Assembly: GCF_000236585.1 (NCBI RefSeq)
Contig: NC_017278.1
Location: forward strand, 1,674,001 to 1,738,000
DNA: 64,000 nt
DNA from: Thermus sp. CCB_US3_UF1
Lineage (GTDB): Bacteria > Deinococcota > Deinococci > Deinococcales > Thermaceae
Direction: 5' to 3'
Both the position numbers and the translations under genes were made by a program. The notes beneath the pieces are model-generated. The model made no database searches, was not told the origin of the DNA, and saw only the letters and a list, made by a program, of their open reading frames with translations. Positions 8,498-17,161 of the stretch are shown here, in pieces. Each line of letters starts with the position of its first letter. Positions within the stretch are counted from its first letter, which is position 1.

Positions 8498-9694
8498 TTA
8501 CTGGCCGTAGTGGACGCGGCGGAAGAGGGCGGAGGTGAAGGGCTCGGTGATGGGCACGAAGCGGCCGCCCTTGACCTCGAGGATCCGCAGGCCCTCGGCC
8601 CCGGTGCGCTCGCTCTTGGTGAAGTCCACCTCAATCCCCAGCTTGGTGGACACCGCCAGGCCCGGCTTGAAGGCGTTGGGCCCGTTCATGCCCACGATGG
8701 CCTGGTAGACGGTCTCGTTGGTCACCCGCTTGAAGCGCTCCTGGGCCCGGCGGATGGCCTCAACGGCGATGGCCGCGGCCAGCATGCCCGCGGTGTAGTT
8801 GTGGTTCTCCGCGTAGCTGGCGGGACGGCCAAACCGCGCCACCAGCTCCTTCTGCAGGCGCATGCCCGGGGTGTCGTCCTGGGGCGTGAAATAGGGGCTA
8901 GCCCAGAGGAAGCCCTCCGCCGCCTCCCCCGCCAGGGCGATGAGGTCCACCCCGCCGGTGTACACCGCCCCCAGGTGGCGGATCTTGCCGGAAAGGCCGA
9001 GCCTGCGGGTGTCCTTCAGGATGTTGGCCACGGGGCCGGCCACGTTCTGGTGGACCACAAACTCCACCCCCGCGGCCTCAAAGCGCCGGAGGAGGGCGGT
9101 GTTGTCCAGGTTGCCGCCACCCACCTCCTGGACGTCCACGATCTGCAGGCCCAGCTGCTGCGCCGCCTTCCTGGCGTCCTCCACCGGGGCCCGGCCAAAG
9201 GGGGAGGGGTGGACCACCAGGGCCACCTTGGCCCCTCGCTTCTGCTTGGCGATGTACTCCAGGAGGGCCACCACCTGCTCCGAGTAGGTGGAGACGGGGA
9301 TGAAGAAGTAGTCCCCGTTGGGGGGGTCAATGAGGCCCACGTGGTTGGAGGCGGGCATGGTGACGATCTTCAGCTCCTGGACCAGGGCCTTCATCTGCAG
9401 CATGCCCCCCGTGCTGTAGCCCAGGTAGATGGGGATCTTGAAGCGGTCCACCGCCTCCTCAAAGAGGCGCTGCGTGGTGGCGTTGTCGTAGCGGTCGTCC
9501 CGTACCACGCAGTTCAGGACGATCCCCGGGATGGACCGGGCCATGTGCCGGCAGTAGTCCTCAATCCCCGCGCCATAGGGGGCCCCGGTCTCCGAGGTGG
9601 CCCCGGTAATGGCCCCGGACCAGAAGAGGGTCACCTGCTGCTGGCCCAAGGCCAACCCCAACGCCGCCAACACACCCAAGATAGCCTTTCGCAT
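8498..9694 (-). CDS. livK: LIV-type ABC transporter substrate-binding protein
   Basis: About 398 aa from the ATG at 9694 (MRKAILGVLAALGLALG), which lies 6 nt after GGGAGGG; two upstream ATGs overlap that RBS and are less likely. The Sec signal peptide is short. The rest is a type I periplasmic-binding fold ('LFWSGAITGATSETGAPYGAGIEDYC'). Homologues bind branched-chain amino acids, amides or carboxylates. The neighbouring acyl-CoA synthetase suggests the ligand here may be a carboxylate. Confidence 0.88.
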   Translation of the reverse strand: MRKAILGVLAALGLALGQQQVTLFWSGAITGATSETGAPYGAGIEDYCRHMARSIPGIVLNCVVRDDRYDNATTQRLFEEAVDRFKIPIYLGYSTGGMLQMKALVQELKIVTMPASNHVGLIDPPNGDYFFIPVSTYSEQVVALLEYIAKQKRGAKVALVVHPSPFGRAPVEDARKAAQQLGLQIVDVQEVGGGNLDNTALLRRFEAAGVEFVVHQNVAGPVANILKDTRRLGLSGKIRHLGAVYTGGVDLIALAGEAAEGFLWASPYFTPQDDTPGMRLQKELVARFGRPASYAENHNYTAGMLAAAIAVEAIRRAQERFKRVTNETVYQAIVGMNGPNAFKPGLAVSTKLGIEVDFTKSERTGAEGLRILEVKGGRFVPITEPFTSALFRRVHYGQ

Positions 9695-9733
9695 GCTCAT
9701 CCCTCCCATTTGAGACCCCTAAGGGGGGGTCGC

Positions 9734-10801
9734 CTAGTACTTGAAGGGCCAGGTGCGGAAGTAGCTCCGCACGATGCGCCACCAGTTGTAGAGGCCTCGA
9801 GGCTCAAACATGAGGAAGAGGACGATGATGAGGCCGAAGGCCAGGGGGCGCAGGGCGCTGGCCACGTCCACCCCGGCCACGTTGAAGCCCAAGGCCTTGA
9901 TGAGGTTGGACAGGGACTCCATGTTCACGTCCAAAAGGACCAGGAAAAGGGGGCCCAGGAAGCTGCCCACCAGGGTGCCCAGGCCCCCCACGATGGCCAT
10001 GGCCAGGTACTTGACGGAGTGGGCGAAGACGTAGTCCTCAATGACCACCGCCCGGGAGAGGTAGGCGTAAAGCACCCCTGCCACCCCGGCATAAAAGGCC
10101 CCCAGGGCAAAGGCGAAGAGTTTGGTGCGCCCGGGGTCCATGCCCATGGCATCCGCCGCCCGGTCGTTGTCCCGCACGGCCACCAGGGCCCGGCCGTACT
10201 TGGTGCGGAGAAGGTTGCGGAAGAAAAGGGCCAGGAGGACCAAGGTGGCCAGGGAAACGTAGTACCAGAAGTGGAAGTGGTTGCGGAAGCCCGCCTCGTA
10301 GCCCAGAAAGCTGGCCCGGGGCATGTCCATGGCCCCGCCCTGTTTGAGGAGGGGCATGTGGCCCACGGTCCACTCAAAGACCACCTGGAAGGCCAAGGTG
10401 GCCAGGGCCAGGTAAAGGTGCTTGACCCTTAGGCTGGGGATCCCCACCAGAAAGCCGAAGAAGGCCGCCACCAGCCCCCCCAGGGGGATCACCAGCCAGA
10501 AAGGCAGGCCCTGGGGGGCGAGGAGGGCCGCGGTATAGGCTCCCACCCCCATGAAGGCCGCCTGGCCGATGTTGATGAGGCCGGCGTAGCCGGTGGTGAT
10601 GTTGAGGCCCAGCACGGCCACGCTGTAGACCAGGATCAGGTCCAGGATGAAAACCTGGGTGCGGGAGAGAAGCTGGGGCAAAACGAGGAGGAAGCCCAGG
10701 AAAAGGAGGAGGGAAACCAACTCCCTATGGGTAGCGAAGAGGCTGGCGTCCTGGGGGTAACGGGTACGGTAGTTGCCGGTCTGTGCCCAGGGGTTTCTCA
10801 T
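9734..10801 (-). CDS. livM: LIV-type ABC transporter permease LivM
   Basis: 355 aa with nine to ten hydrophobic segments. Family signatures are 'GYAGLINIGQAAFMGVGAYTAALL' near residue 70 and the coupling loop 'GRALVAVRDNDRAADAMGMD' near 230. Forms the translocation pore with LivH. Its ATG overlaps the livH stop (ATGA). Confidence 0.92.
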   Translation of the reverse strand: MRNPWAQTGNYRTRYPQDASLFATHRELVSLLLFLGFLLVLPQLLSRTQVFILDLILVYSVAVLGLNITTGYAGLINIGQAAFMGVGAYTAALLAPQGLPFWLVIPLGGLVAAFFGFLVGIPSLRVKHLYLALATLAFQVVFEWTVGHMPLLKQGGAMDMPRASFLGYEAGFRNHFHFWYYVSLATLVLLALFFRNLLRTKYGRALVAVRDNDRAADAMGMDPGRTKLFAFALGAFYAGVAGVLYAYLSRAVVIEDYVFAHSVKYLAMAIVGGLGTLVGSFLGPLFLVLLDVNMESLSNLIKALGFNVAGVDVASALRPLAFGLIIVLFLMFEPRGLYNWWRIVRSYFRTWPFKY

Positions 10802-11691
10802 ACGCGCTCAATCTCCTCCGTGCCAAAGAGGCCATGGGGCTTGAACCAAAGGACCAGAAGGAGGACTAGGAAGGGGAAGACATCCCGGGTGCCGCCTCCG
10901 GGGATATAGGGGTCCAAAAACCCAGCCGCCAGGTTCTCCAAGACCCCGATGAGGATCCCCGCCACCACCGCCCCGGGAATGGAGTCCAAGCCCCCCAGAA
11001 TCACCACGGGGAAAACCCGCAGGCCGATGTGCACCAGGCCGTCCAGGTTGAGCCCGGCGATGGTGCCCACCATCACGCCTCCCGCCGCCGCGGAAAGCCC
11101 CGCCGCTGCCCAGGCCAGGGCGAAGACCTTGGCCACGGAAACCCCCAGGCTCATGGCGGCCATCTGGTCGTCGGCCACGCTGCGCATGGCCACCCCTAAG
11201 GTGGAGCGCTGGAAGAACCAGGTGAAGAGGAAGAGGAAGGCCACCGTGAGCCCCAGGGCCAGAAGCTGGGGGTAGGCGATCCGCGCCCCCAGGAAGACGA
11301 TGCCTCCCTCGGGCAGGAAACGGGGGTAGCCGTAGCTCCCCGCCCCGTAGGGGGTGAGGTGCAGCAGGCCGTCCAGGAAGAAGGCCAGGCCAATGGTGGC
11401 CATGATGACGGAGATGATGGGCTGGCCCACCAGCCTCTTGAGGAAGACCCGCTCCAGAAGGTAGCCCACCAAGGCGGTGAAGGCCAGGGCCAGGAGGAAG
11501 GCCAAGACCACGGGAAGCTTCAGGACGCTTAGGAAGAAGTGGGCGGAGAAGGCCCCGATGGCGATCAGCTCCCCCTGGGCGAAGTTCACCACGCGGCTGG
11601 CCTTGTAGATGAGGACAAAGCCCAGGGCCACCAGGGCGTAGATGAGCCCCAGGACCACCCCGGAAACGAGAAGCTCCACCAGGAAACTCAC
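10798..11691 (-). CDS. livH: LIV-type ABC transporter permease LivH
   Basis: 297 aa from a GTG at 11691 (VSFLVELLVSGVVLGLIYALVALGF), which overlaps the stop of the acyl-CoA synthetase gene as GTGA. The open frame extends further upstream, but that part is shadow of acs. Family motifs: 'RVVNFAQGELIAIGAFSA' and 'MRSVADDQMAAMSLGVSV'. Pore-forming partner of LivM. Confidence 0.92.
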   Translation of the reverse strand: MSFLVELLVSGVVLGLIYALVALGFVLIYKASRVVNFAQGELIAIGAFSAHFFLSVLKLPVVLAFLLALAFTALVGYLLERVFLKRLVGQPIISVIMATIGLAFFLDGLLHLTPYGAGSYGYPRFLPEGGIVFLGARIAYPQLLALGLTVAFLFLFTWFFQRSTLGVAMRSVADDQMAAMSLGVSVAKVFALAWAAAGLSAAAGGVMVGTIAGLNLDGLVHIGLRVFPVVILGGLDSIPGAVVAGILIGVLENLAAGFLDPYIPGGGTRDVFPFLVLLLVLWFKPHGLFGTEEIERV

Positions 11692-13622
11692 GCCAACACC
11701 TCCGTCCCCAGATCCAAAACGGGCACCTGGGCCCGCACCCGCTGCACGGTACCGTCTTGGTAGCGGTACTCCGCCTCCACCTCCACCTCCTTGGTCCCGG
11801 AGTAAAGGGCCTCCACCAGGGGGGCATACTTTTTGGCGATGAGCCCCCGCCGCACCTTGCCCGTGCGGGTAAGCTCCTCGTCGTCTGCGTCTAGGAGCTT
11901 GTAGAGGAGGACAAAGCGGCGGATCTTTAGCTCCTCCGGGAGCTCCCCGTTCACCCGCTCCACCTCCTGGCGCACCAGGGCGGCCACCTCGGGCTTGAGG
12001 GAGAGGTCCAGGTAGGTGGTGTAGGCCAGGCCCCGGTCCTCCGCCCACTTGCCCACCGTCTGGGGATCAATGTTGATGAAGGCCGCCAAATAGGGCTTGC
12101 GGTCACCGAAGACCACGGCCTCCTTGATGTAGGGGGAGAACTTGAGCTTGTTCTCCACGAACTGGGGGCTGAAGGCCGTCCCCCCCTGGGTGCGCATCAC
12201 GTCCGAGAGGCGGTCGATGACCACCAGGTGGCCATCCTCCGTGAGGTAGCCCGCATCCCCGGTGTGGAGCCAGCCGTCGCGGAAGGTTTCCGCCGTGGCC
12301 TCGGGCCTCTCCCAGTATCCGGCGCACACCGCATCCGAACGGCAGAGGATCTCCCCCTCCTCGCTGATGCGCACCTCGGTCCCCGGGATGGGCAGGCCCA
12401 CGGTATCGTGGCGCACGTCCCCATCCCGGTGGACGAAGGCGATGCCGATGATCTCGGTCTGGCCGTAGATCTGCTTCAGGTTGACCCCGATGGCGTGGAA
12501 GAAACGGAAAACATCTGGACCCAGGGCCGCCCCACCGGTATAGGCCCGCCGCAGGCGCAAGAAGCCCAGCTGGTCCCGCAGGGGCTTGAAAAGCACCTGG
12601 TCCGCCAGCCAGTAGGCCAGGCGCAACCCTAGGGGCATGGGCTTTCCCCGCATGCGGTACTCCGCCGCCCGGTAGCCCACCCGGAGAAGGCGCTCGTAAA
12701 CGAAGCGGTTGAAGGCGTAGCTTTCCGACATCCGCACCCAGATCTGGCTCTGGATGCTCTCCCACACCCTTGGGGGGCTGAACATCACGTGGGGGCCGAT
12801 CTCCTTGAGGTCCTGCATGGCGGTTTCCACAGCCTCGGGGAAGTTCACGGCGAAGCCCCCGGTGAGGGCCATGGCCACCGACATCATCTGCTCCCCGATC
12901 CAGGCCAGGGGGAGGAAGGAGAGGTAGTCGTCGGTGGGGAGAAGGGGGTCCACCTCCTGCAGGGCCACCCCCATGTGGATCAGGTTGCGGTGGCGGAGCA
13001 TGGCCGCCTTGGGCCGGCCCGTGGTGCCCGAGGTGGAGGAGAGGTGGCAGACCTCTTCGGGGCTGGCCGAGAGGAGAAGCTTCTCCACTGCCTCAGGGTG
13101 GCGCCTCCGGTGCTCCCGGCCCCGCTCCAATACCTCCTCAAAGGAGAGGAGCCAGGGGTCCCGGTAGCCCCGCATCCCCTTGGGGTCCTCGTAGATGACG
13201 TGGCGCACCTGGGGGATCTCGTTGCGGATCTCGTAAAGCTTGTCCACCTGCTCCTGGTCCTCGGCCACCACGATGCTGGCGCCGGTGTAGGTGAGCATGT
13301 AGGCGATCTCCGCGGGCAGGGAGCTCTGGTAGACCCCCACGCTGATGCCCCGGACCGCTTGGGCCCCAAGCTCGGCGTAGAGCCACTCGGGGATGTTGTC
13401 GGCGATGATGGCCAGGCGCTCCCCGGGGGCAAAGCCCAAGGAGAGGAGGCCGTGGGCGAAGAGAAGGACCTTCTCGTAGTACTCGGCGTAGGTGATCTCA
13501 TTCCAGATACCGTAGTCCTTCTCCCGCAAGGCCACCCGGTCCCCTTCCTCCAAGGCCCGGCGGCGGAGGAGCTGGGGCAGGGTGTAGGCCTTCATCTCAT
13601 AGGAGGGCCTTAAGGCCTTCAC
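11688..13622 (-). CDS. AMP-dependent acyl-CoA synthetase inside the liv operon
   Basis: 644-aa ANL-family ligase that makes an acyl-AMP and then acyl-CoA. P-loop 'HLSSTSGTTGRPKAAMLRHRNL' near residue 195, 'IYGQTEIIGIAF' (A5), 'GWLHTGDAGYLTEDGHLVVIDRLSDVM' (A7/A8) and 'RTGKVRRGLIAKKY' near the C-terminus (A10-like lysine). Start is a GTG that overlaps the livG stop (GTGA); an ATG nine codons later is possible. It is embedded between livG and livH, so it is co-expressed with the importer and likely activates the imported acid. The substrate is unknown. Confidence 0.9.
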   Translation of the reverse strand: MKALRPSYEMKAYTLPQLLRRRALEEGDRVALREKDYGIWNEITYAEYYEKVLLFAHGLLSLGFAPGERLAIIADNIPEWLYAELGAQAVRGISVGVYQSSLPAEIAYMLTYTGASIVVAEDQEQVDKLYEIRNEIPQVRHVIYEDPKGMRGYRDPWLLSFEEVLERGREHRRRHPEAVEKLLLSASPEEVCHLSSTSGTTGRPKAAMLRHRNLIHMGVALQEVDPLLPTDDYLSFLPLAWIGEQMMSVAMALTGGFAVNFPEAVETAMQDLKEIGPHVMFSPPRVWESIQSQIWVRMSESYAFNRFVYERLLRVGYRAAEYRMRGKPMPLGLRLAYWLADQVLFKPLRDQLGFLRLRRAYTGGAALGPDVFRFFHAIGVNLKQIYGQTEIIGIAFVHRDGDVRHDTVGLPIPGTEVRISEEGEILCRSDAVCAGYWERPEATAETFRDGWLHTGDAGYLTEDGHLVVIDRLSDVMRTQGGTAFSPQFVENKLKFSPYIKEAVVFGDRKPYLAAFINIDPQTVGKWAEDRGLAYTTYLDLSLKPEVAALVRQEVERVNGELPEELKIRRFVLLYKLLDADDEELTRTGKVRRGLIAKKYAPLVEALYSGTKEVEVEAEYRYQDGTVQRVRAQVPVLDLGTEVLA

Positions 13623-14380
13623 GCTCCCACCCCCATGTAGGCCTCCTGCACCCGGGGGTTTTTGGCCACCTCCTCCGGGGCGCCTTGGGCGATCACCTGG
13701 CCGAAGTCCAGAACGTAGACCCGGTCGGAGATGTCCATGACCACGGAGAGGTCGTGCTCAATGAGGATCACCGTGGTACCCTGGGCGCGGATTTCCAGGA
13801 TGAAGCGGACCATGTCCTCCTTCTCCTCGAGGGTCATCCCCGCCATGGGCTCATCCAGGAGGAGGAGCTTGGGGGAAAGGGAAAGGGCCCGGGCCACCTC
13901 CACCCGTTTGCGCACCCCATAGGGGAGGTTCCCCACCAGGGCCTTGCGGTAGGGCTCCAGCTCCATGAAGTCAATGACCTCCTCCACCGCCCGGCGGTTC
14001 TCCACCTCCTTGGCCAGGGCCCGGCCGTAAAAGAAGCCCGCCTGGGCCAGGCCGTAGTCCAGGTAGGTGTGCCGGGCCAGGAGGAGGTTCTCCAGGACCG
14101 TGAGCCCGGAGAAGAGCTCAATGTTTTGGAAGGCGCGGGCGATGCCCCGCCGGGTCACCTCGTGGGGGCTGGCCCGGGTCAGGTCCCGGCCTTCAAAGAG
14201 AATCCGTCCTCGCTGGGGATGGTAAAAACCCGAGATCACGTTGAGGAGGCTGGTCTTCCCCGCCCCGTTGGGGCCGATGACGGAAACCAGCTCCCCAGCC
14301 TCCACCTGGAGGGATACCGCGGAGAGGGCGGCCACGCCGCCAAAGCTAAGGGTCACGTTCTCCACCAGAAGCTGGGCCAC
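13619..14380 (-). CDS. livG: LIV-type ABC transporter ATP-binding protein LivG
   Basis: About 253 aa from the GTG at 14380 (VAQLLVENVTLSFGG), preceded by GGGAGG at 5 nt. Starting further upstream would swallow the promoter. Walker A '[17 protein letters not shown]', LivG-type signature 'LPYGVRKRVEVARAL' in place of LSGGQ, Walker B 'LLLDEPMAGM', H-loop 'LIEHDLSVVMDI'. First gene of livG-acs-livH-livM-livK-livF. Confidence 0.92.
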   Translation of the reverse strand: MAQLLVENVTLSFGGVAALSAVSLQVEAGELVSVIGPNGAGKTSLLNVISGFYHPQRGRILFEGRDLTRASPHEVTRRGIARAFQNIELFSGLTVLENLLLARHTYLDYGLAQAGFFYGRALAKEVENRRAVEEVIDFMELEPYRKALVGNLPYGVRKRVEVARALSLSPKLLLLDEPMAGMTLEEKEDMVRFILEIRAQGTTVILIEHDLSVVMDISDRVYVLDFGQVIAQGAPEEVAKNPRVQEAYMGVGA

Positions 14381-14410
14381 GGGTTCCTCCCTGACAACTG
14401 TTTGCCGGGA

Positions 14411-14440
14411 AGTATAAGGGGGAGCCGGGGGAAATGTCAA
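14411..14440 (-). promoter_or_regulatory. Promoter of the liv-acs operon
   Basis: Minus-strand TTGACA (14435-14440), 18-bp spacer, TATACT (14411-14416). It is the best sigma-A match in the window and lies 30 nt before the livG GTG. It drives six genes and is divergent to the rpmH/rnpA promoter. Confidence 0.8.
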
Positions 14441-14538
14441 CGTTATGCCGTCAAGGTGTAAAAAAACGTTAGACCCGGTACACCTCTTCTTGTGCTACAC
14501 TCTTTAGGGTATCGGGGGCCAAGGCCCCAGGGAGGGAA

Positions 14539-15027
14539 ATGGATGAAAAGGACCTGGCAACCCAACCGGAGGAAGCGGGCCAAGACCCACGGCTTCCGGG
14601 CCCGCATGAAGACCCCAGGCGGCAGGAAGGTGCTGAAGCGCCGGCGGCAGAAAGGGCGCTGGCGGCTCACGCCCAAGGTGAACGCCTAAAGGCAGGCCCC
14701 CCCATCCCGGGGGGCAAGCTTCTTTCCCTCAAAGGGGACCGGGCCTTCAGCCGGCTGCGCAAGGGGCAGGCGGGGCGGGGCCGGTTTGTGAGCGTCAAGT
14801 GGCTTCCCGGTCCGGAGCTGCGGGTGGGGATCGTGGTCTCCAAAAAGGTGGGGAAGGCGGTGGTGCGCAACCGAGTGAAGCGCCGTCTGCGGGAGATCCT
14901 CCGCCGCCTTCACCTGCCCAAGGCCCACCTCCTGGTGGTGGCCAACCCCGAGGCCCGGGAGGCCTCCTTCGCCGAGCTCTTCCAGGACGTGGTGCGGGCC
15001 CTGAGGAAAAGCCGCCTGGTACAATAG
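14539..15027 (+). CDS. rnpA: RNase P protein component, with rpmH nested in its 5' part
   Basis: 162 aa, longer than the usual ~115-120 aa. The conserved part runs from about residue 60 ([16 protein letters not shown]) through '[24 protein letters not shown]', the RNA-binding RNR motif. The first ~50 residues are read from a different frame of rpmH. The rnpA ATG is at 14539, 4 nt before the rpmH ATG, and both use the same AGGGAGGG Shine-Dalgarno. This arrangement is known from Thermus. The protein binds RNase P RNA for tRNA 5' processing. The alternative is initiation at an internal codon, giving a normal-length protein. Confidence 0.9.
   Translation: MDEKDLATQPEEAGQDPRLPGPHEDPRRQEGAEAPAAERALAAHAQGERLKAGPPIPGGKLLSLKGDRAFSRLRKGQAGRGRFVSVKWLPGPELRVGIVVSKKVGKAVVRNRVKRRLREILRRLHLPKAHLLVVANPEAREASFAELFQDVVRALRKSRLVQ
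14543..14689 (+). CDS. rpmH: 50S ribosomal protein L34
   Basis: 48-aa, very basic protein with the L34 core '[21 protein letters not shown]' and '[13 protein letters not shown]'. It is completely contained in rnpA in another frame, with start codons 4 nt apart. One RBS serves both, so ribosomes must choose between the two ATGs. A -10-like TACACT lies near 14495, upstream of this unit. Confidence 0.97.
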   Translation: MKRTWQPNRRKRAKTHGFRARMKTPGGRKVLKRRRQKGRWRLTPKVNA

Positions 15028-15032
15028 GCGGC

Positions 15033-15275
15033 GTGCGCAGGCTTCTCATCCTTCTGGTCCAGGCTTACCGCAGGTTCCTCTCCCCCCTCAAGCCCAAAAC
15101 CTGCCGCTTCCACCCCACCTGCTCCGCCTACGCCCTCGAGGCCCTGGAGCGGCACGGGGCCCTTTGGGGCAGCTATCTGGCGGCACGGCGGATCCTCAAA
15201 TGCCATCCCTTGCACCCGGGGGGCCTAGACCCGGTGCCCTCCGTCTTCCCGCCCAGGAAGGAGGGGGCACGATGA
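15033..15275 (+). CDS. yidD: Membrane protein insertion efficiency factor YidD
   Basis: 80 aa from a GTG 5 nt after the rnpA stop. Contains the family pattern '[31 protein letters not shown]' and '[17 protein letters not shown]', with three conserved cysteines and an amphipathic N-terminal helix. It sits in the classic rpmH-rnpA-yidD-yidC order and overlaps yidC by ATGA. Assists YidC-dependent membrane insertion. Confidence 0.93.
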   Translation: MRRLLILLVQAYRRFLSPLKPKTCRFHPTCSAYALEALERHGALWGSYLAARRILKCHPLHPGGLDPVPSVFPPRKEGAR

Positions 15276-16564
15276 AACGGCTTTGGGCCCTTCTCCTCCT
15301 CCTCGTCCCCGCCTTGGCCCTCGAGGCCGGCTTTAAGGACCAGGACGTAAATGGGGACGGCACCCCGGAAAAGGTGGCCGTCACCAACCTCATGGACCTG
15401 GCCTTCAACGGGGAAGGCCAGATCGTGGGCTGGTACGTCAAGACCTACAAGGGCACGGCCTTTGGGGACTACACCCGGGCCCCGAACCTCTCGGGGAATG
15501 GACCCGTGGTGGCCACCGAGGGGTTCCGTCCCGAACGGGCGGAGTTCCTGGTGGAGGATGGCCGCCTCCTGGCCCGCTTCCAGGGGAAGGAAGGAAGCCT
15601 CACCTACCGCATTGAGCGGGGCCGGTACACGGTGAGCGTGGAGGCCAGCTTTCCCCTTTCCCTAAAGCTTTCGGCCCAAGGCACCCCCAAGGTGCTCCTG
15701 GAGGGGCAAAAGGAGGCCCTGCCTAGCGGGGAGGGAAGGGTCCGCTACCTGGCCTGGCAGACCCGGCCCAAGGCCGGCTACGCCCTGGTGGCCTTCGCCG
15801 AGGAGGCCCTCAGCGGCAAGCTGGTGGGCAAGGAGGGTACCCTCCAGCTTGCCCCGGGGAAACCCCTAAGGCTTTACGGGGGCCAAAACGAGCTGGTGCG
15901 CTTCCACGTGGAAGGCCTCCTGGGTCTTCCCGGCCTCTTCGCCCCCAACATCTGGGGCCAGCTCTCCCTGGGCCTCCTCTGGCTCATGGAAACCGCCTTC
16001 CGCTACACGGGAAGCTGGGGCCTGGCCATCCTCTTCCTCACCCTGGTGGTGCGCCTCCTCCTCTGGCCCCTCATGCACCAGCAGTTCAAGAGCATGGCGG
16101 AGCTACAGCGCCTCCAGCCCCTCATCCAGAAGATCAACGAGAAGTACAAGGACGACCCCAACAAGCGGGCGGAGGCCACCATGAAGCTCTACCAGGAGCA
16201 CAAGGTCAACCCCGCCGCTGGCTGCCTGCCCCTTTTGATCCAGATGCCCATCCTCTTCATCCTCTGGAAGGTGATCGCCAACTACGAGTTCGGCCAGGGC
16301 CTCCTCTGGATCCCCGACCTGGCCCTGCCCGACCCCTTCTACGTCCTGCCCGCCCTCTACGTGGCCTCCACCTTCCTCTCCACCTGGCTTTCCGCCCATG
16401 GGAACAAAGACCTCATCCGCCAGAGCCTCTTCATGAACCTCATCTTCATCTTCCTGGTGCTGCAGTTCCCCTCCGGGGTCACCCTGTACTGGGTGCTCTC
16501 CAACCTCATCGGCCTGGTGCAGCAGTGGCTCATCAACCGGAGCCTGAAACCCCTGGCGGCGTAA
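15272..16564 (+). CDS. yidC: Membrane protein insertase YidC/Oxa1
   Basis: 430 aa from the ATG at 15272, just after GGAGGGGG and overlapping yidD by 4 bp. Signal sequence '[19 protein letters not shown]', an extracytoplasmic domain to about residue 220, then the conserved Oxa1 core with about five helices. The conserved arginine lies in '[26 protein letters not shown]', followed by the cytoplasmic hairpin '[40 protein letters not shown]'. A '[11 protein letters not shown]' segment right after the signal looks like a calcium-binding FG-GAP loop. Confidence 0.93.
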   Translation: MKRLWALLLLLVPALALEAGFKDQDVNGDGTPEKVAVTNLMDLAFNGEGQIVGWYVKTYKGTAFGDYTRAPNLSGNGPVVATEGFRPERAEFLVEDGRLLARFQGKEGSLTYRIERGRYTVSVEASFPLSLKLSAQGTPKVLLEGQKEALPSGEGRVRYLAWQTRPKAGYALVAFAEEALSGKLVGKEGTLQLAPGKPLRLYGGQNELVRFHVEGLLGLPGLFAPNIWGQLSLGLLWLMETAFRYTGSWGLAILFLTLVVRLLLWPLMHQQFKSMAELQRLQPLIQKINEKYKDDPNKRAEATMKLYQEHKVNPAAGCLPLLIQMPILFILWKVIANYEFGQGLLWIPDLALPDPFYVLPALYVASTFLSTWLSAHGNKDLIRQSLFMNLIFIFLVLQFPSGVTLYWVLSNLIGLVQQWLINRSLKPLAA

Positions 16565-16573
16565 ACTTGAGGC

Positions 16574-17161
16574 ATGGACGAGAAGAAAAAGAACATTGAC
16601 GACCTCCTCTCCGACCTGGGGGTCTTGGAGGAAGCCCCGGTGGAGGTGGAGCTGAAAGAAGCGGGCAGGGAAGCCCGGCAAAAAACCCCCAAGGAGGTGC
16701 TGGAAGAATTCCTGGTGGGGCTTCTCCTCCGCCTGGACCCCGCCCATTACGTGGAGGTGCGCCAGGAAGGGAACCTCCTCCGGGCCGAGGTAAAAGGGGG
16801 GGATCTGGGCCGTTTCATCGGCAAGGAGGGGCGGACCCTGAAGGCCGCGGAGTACCTGGCGGGGGTGGTGCTGGCCAAACACTTTGGCGGGGCGTACCGG
16901 GTGGTGCTGGACGCCGCCGGCTACCGCAAGCGCCAGGAGGAAAGGATCCGCAAGCTGGCCGAGGAGGCCGCCCTCACCGTGGCCATGACCCGCGAGCCCC
17001 TGCACCTCCCCCCCATGCGCCCCTCGGAACGGCGCATCGTGCACATGCTCCTCAAAAACCACCCCCAGGTAACCACGGAAAGCCAAGGGGAGGGGGAGGA
17101 GCGGCACGTGGTGGTCTACCCCCGTGACGCGGCTTCTCCGGGAAGCCCAGGCCCGGCTTAA
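16574..17161 (+). CDS. jag: RNA-binding protein KhpB/Jag (KH and R3H domains)
   Basis: 195 aa. N-terminal region rich in charged residues, a KH domain around residues 55-125 with 'GRFIGKEGRTLKAAEYL' (GxxG-type loop) and a C-terminal R3H domain 'TREPLHLPPMRPSERRIVHMLLKNHPQVTTESQGEGEERHVVVYP'. Family members bind RNA and affect cell-wall and division gene expression. Located after yidC, its usual neighbour (SpoIIIJ-associated). Its 3' end overlaps prmC by 38 bp. Confidence 0.92.
   Translation: MDEKKKNIDDLLSDLGVLEEAPVEVELKEAGREARQKTPKEVLEEFLVGLLLRLDPAHYVEVRQEGNLLRAEVKGGDLGRFIGKEGRTLKAAEYLAGVVLAKHFGGAYRVVLDAAGYRKRQEERIRKLAEEAALTVAMTREPLHLPPMRPSERRIVHMLLKNHPQVTTESQGEGEERHVVVYPRDAASPGSPGPA

Noticed and set aside
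8123-10432. 769-aa open frame on the plus strand
   Set aside because: It is antisense to livF, livK and livM. Its composition (Gly, His, Pro, Val runs) is a mirror of GC-rich coding, with no RBS and no domain.
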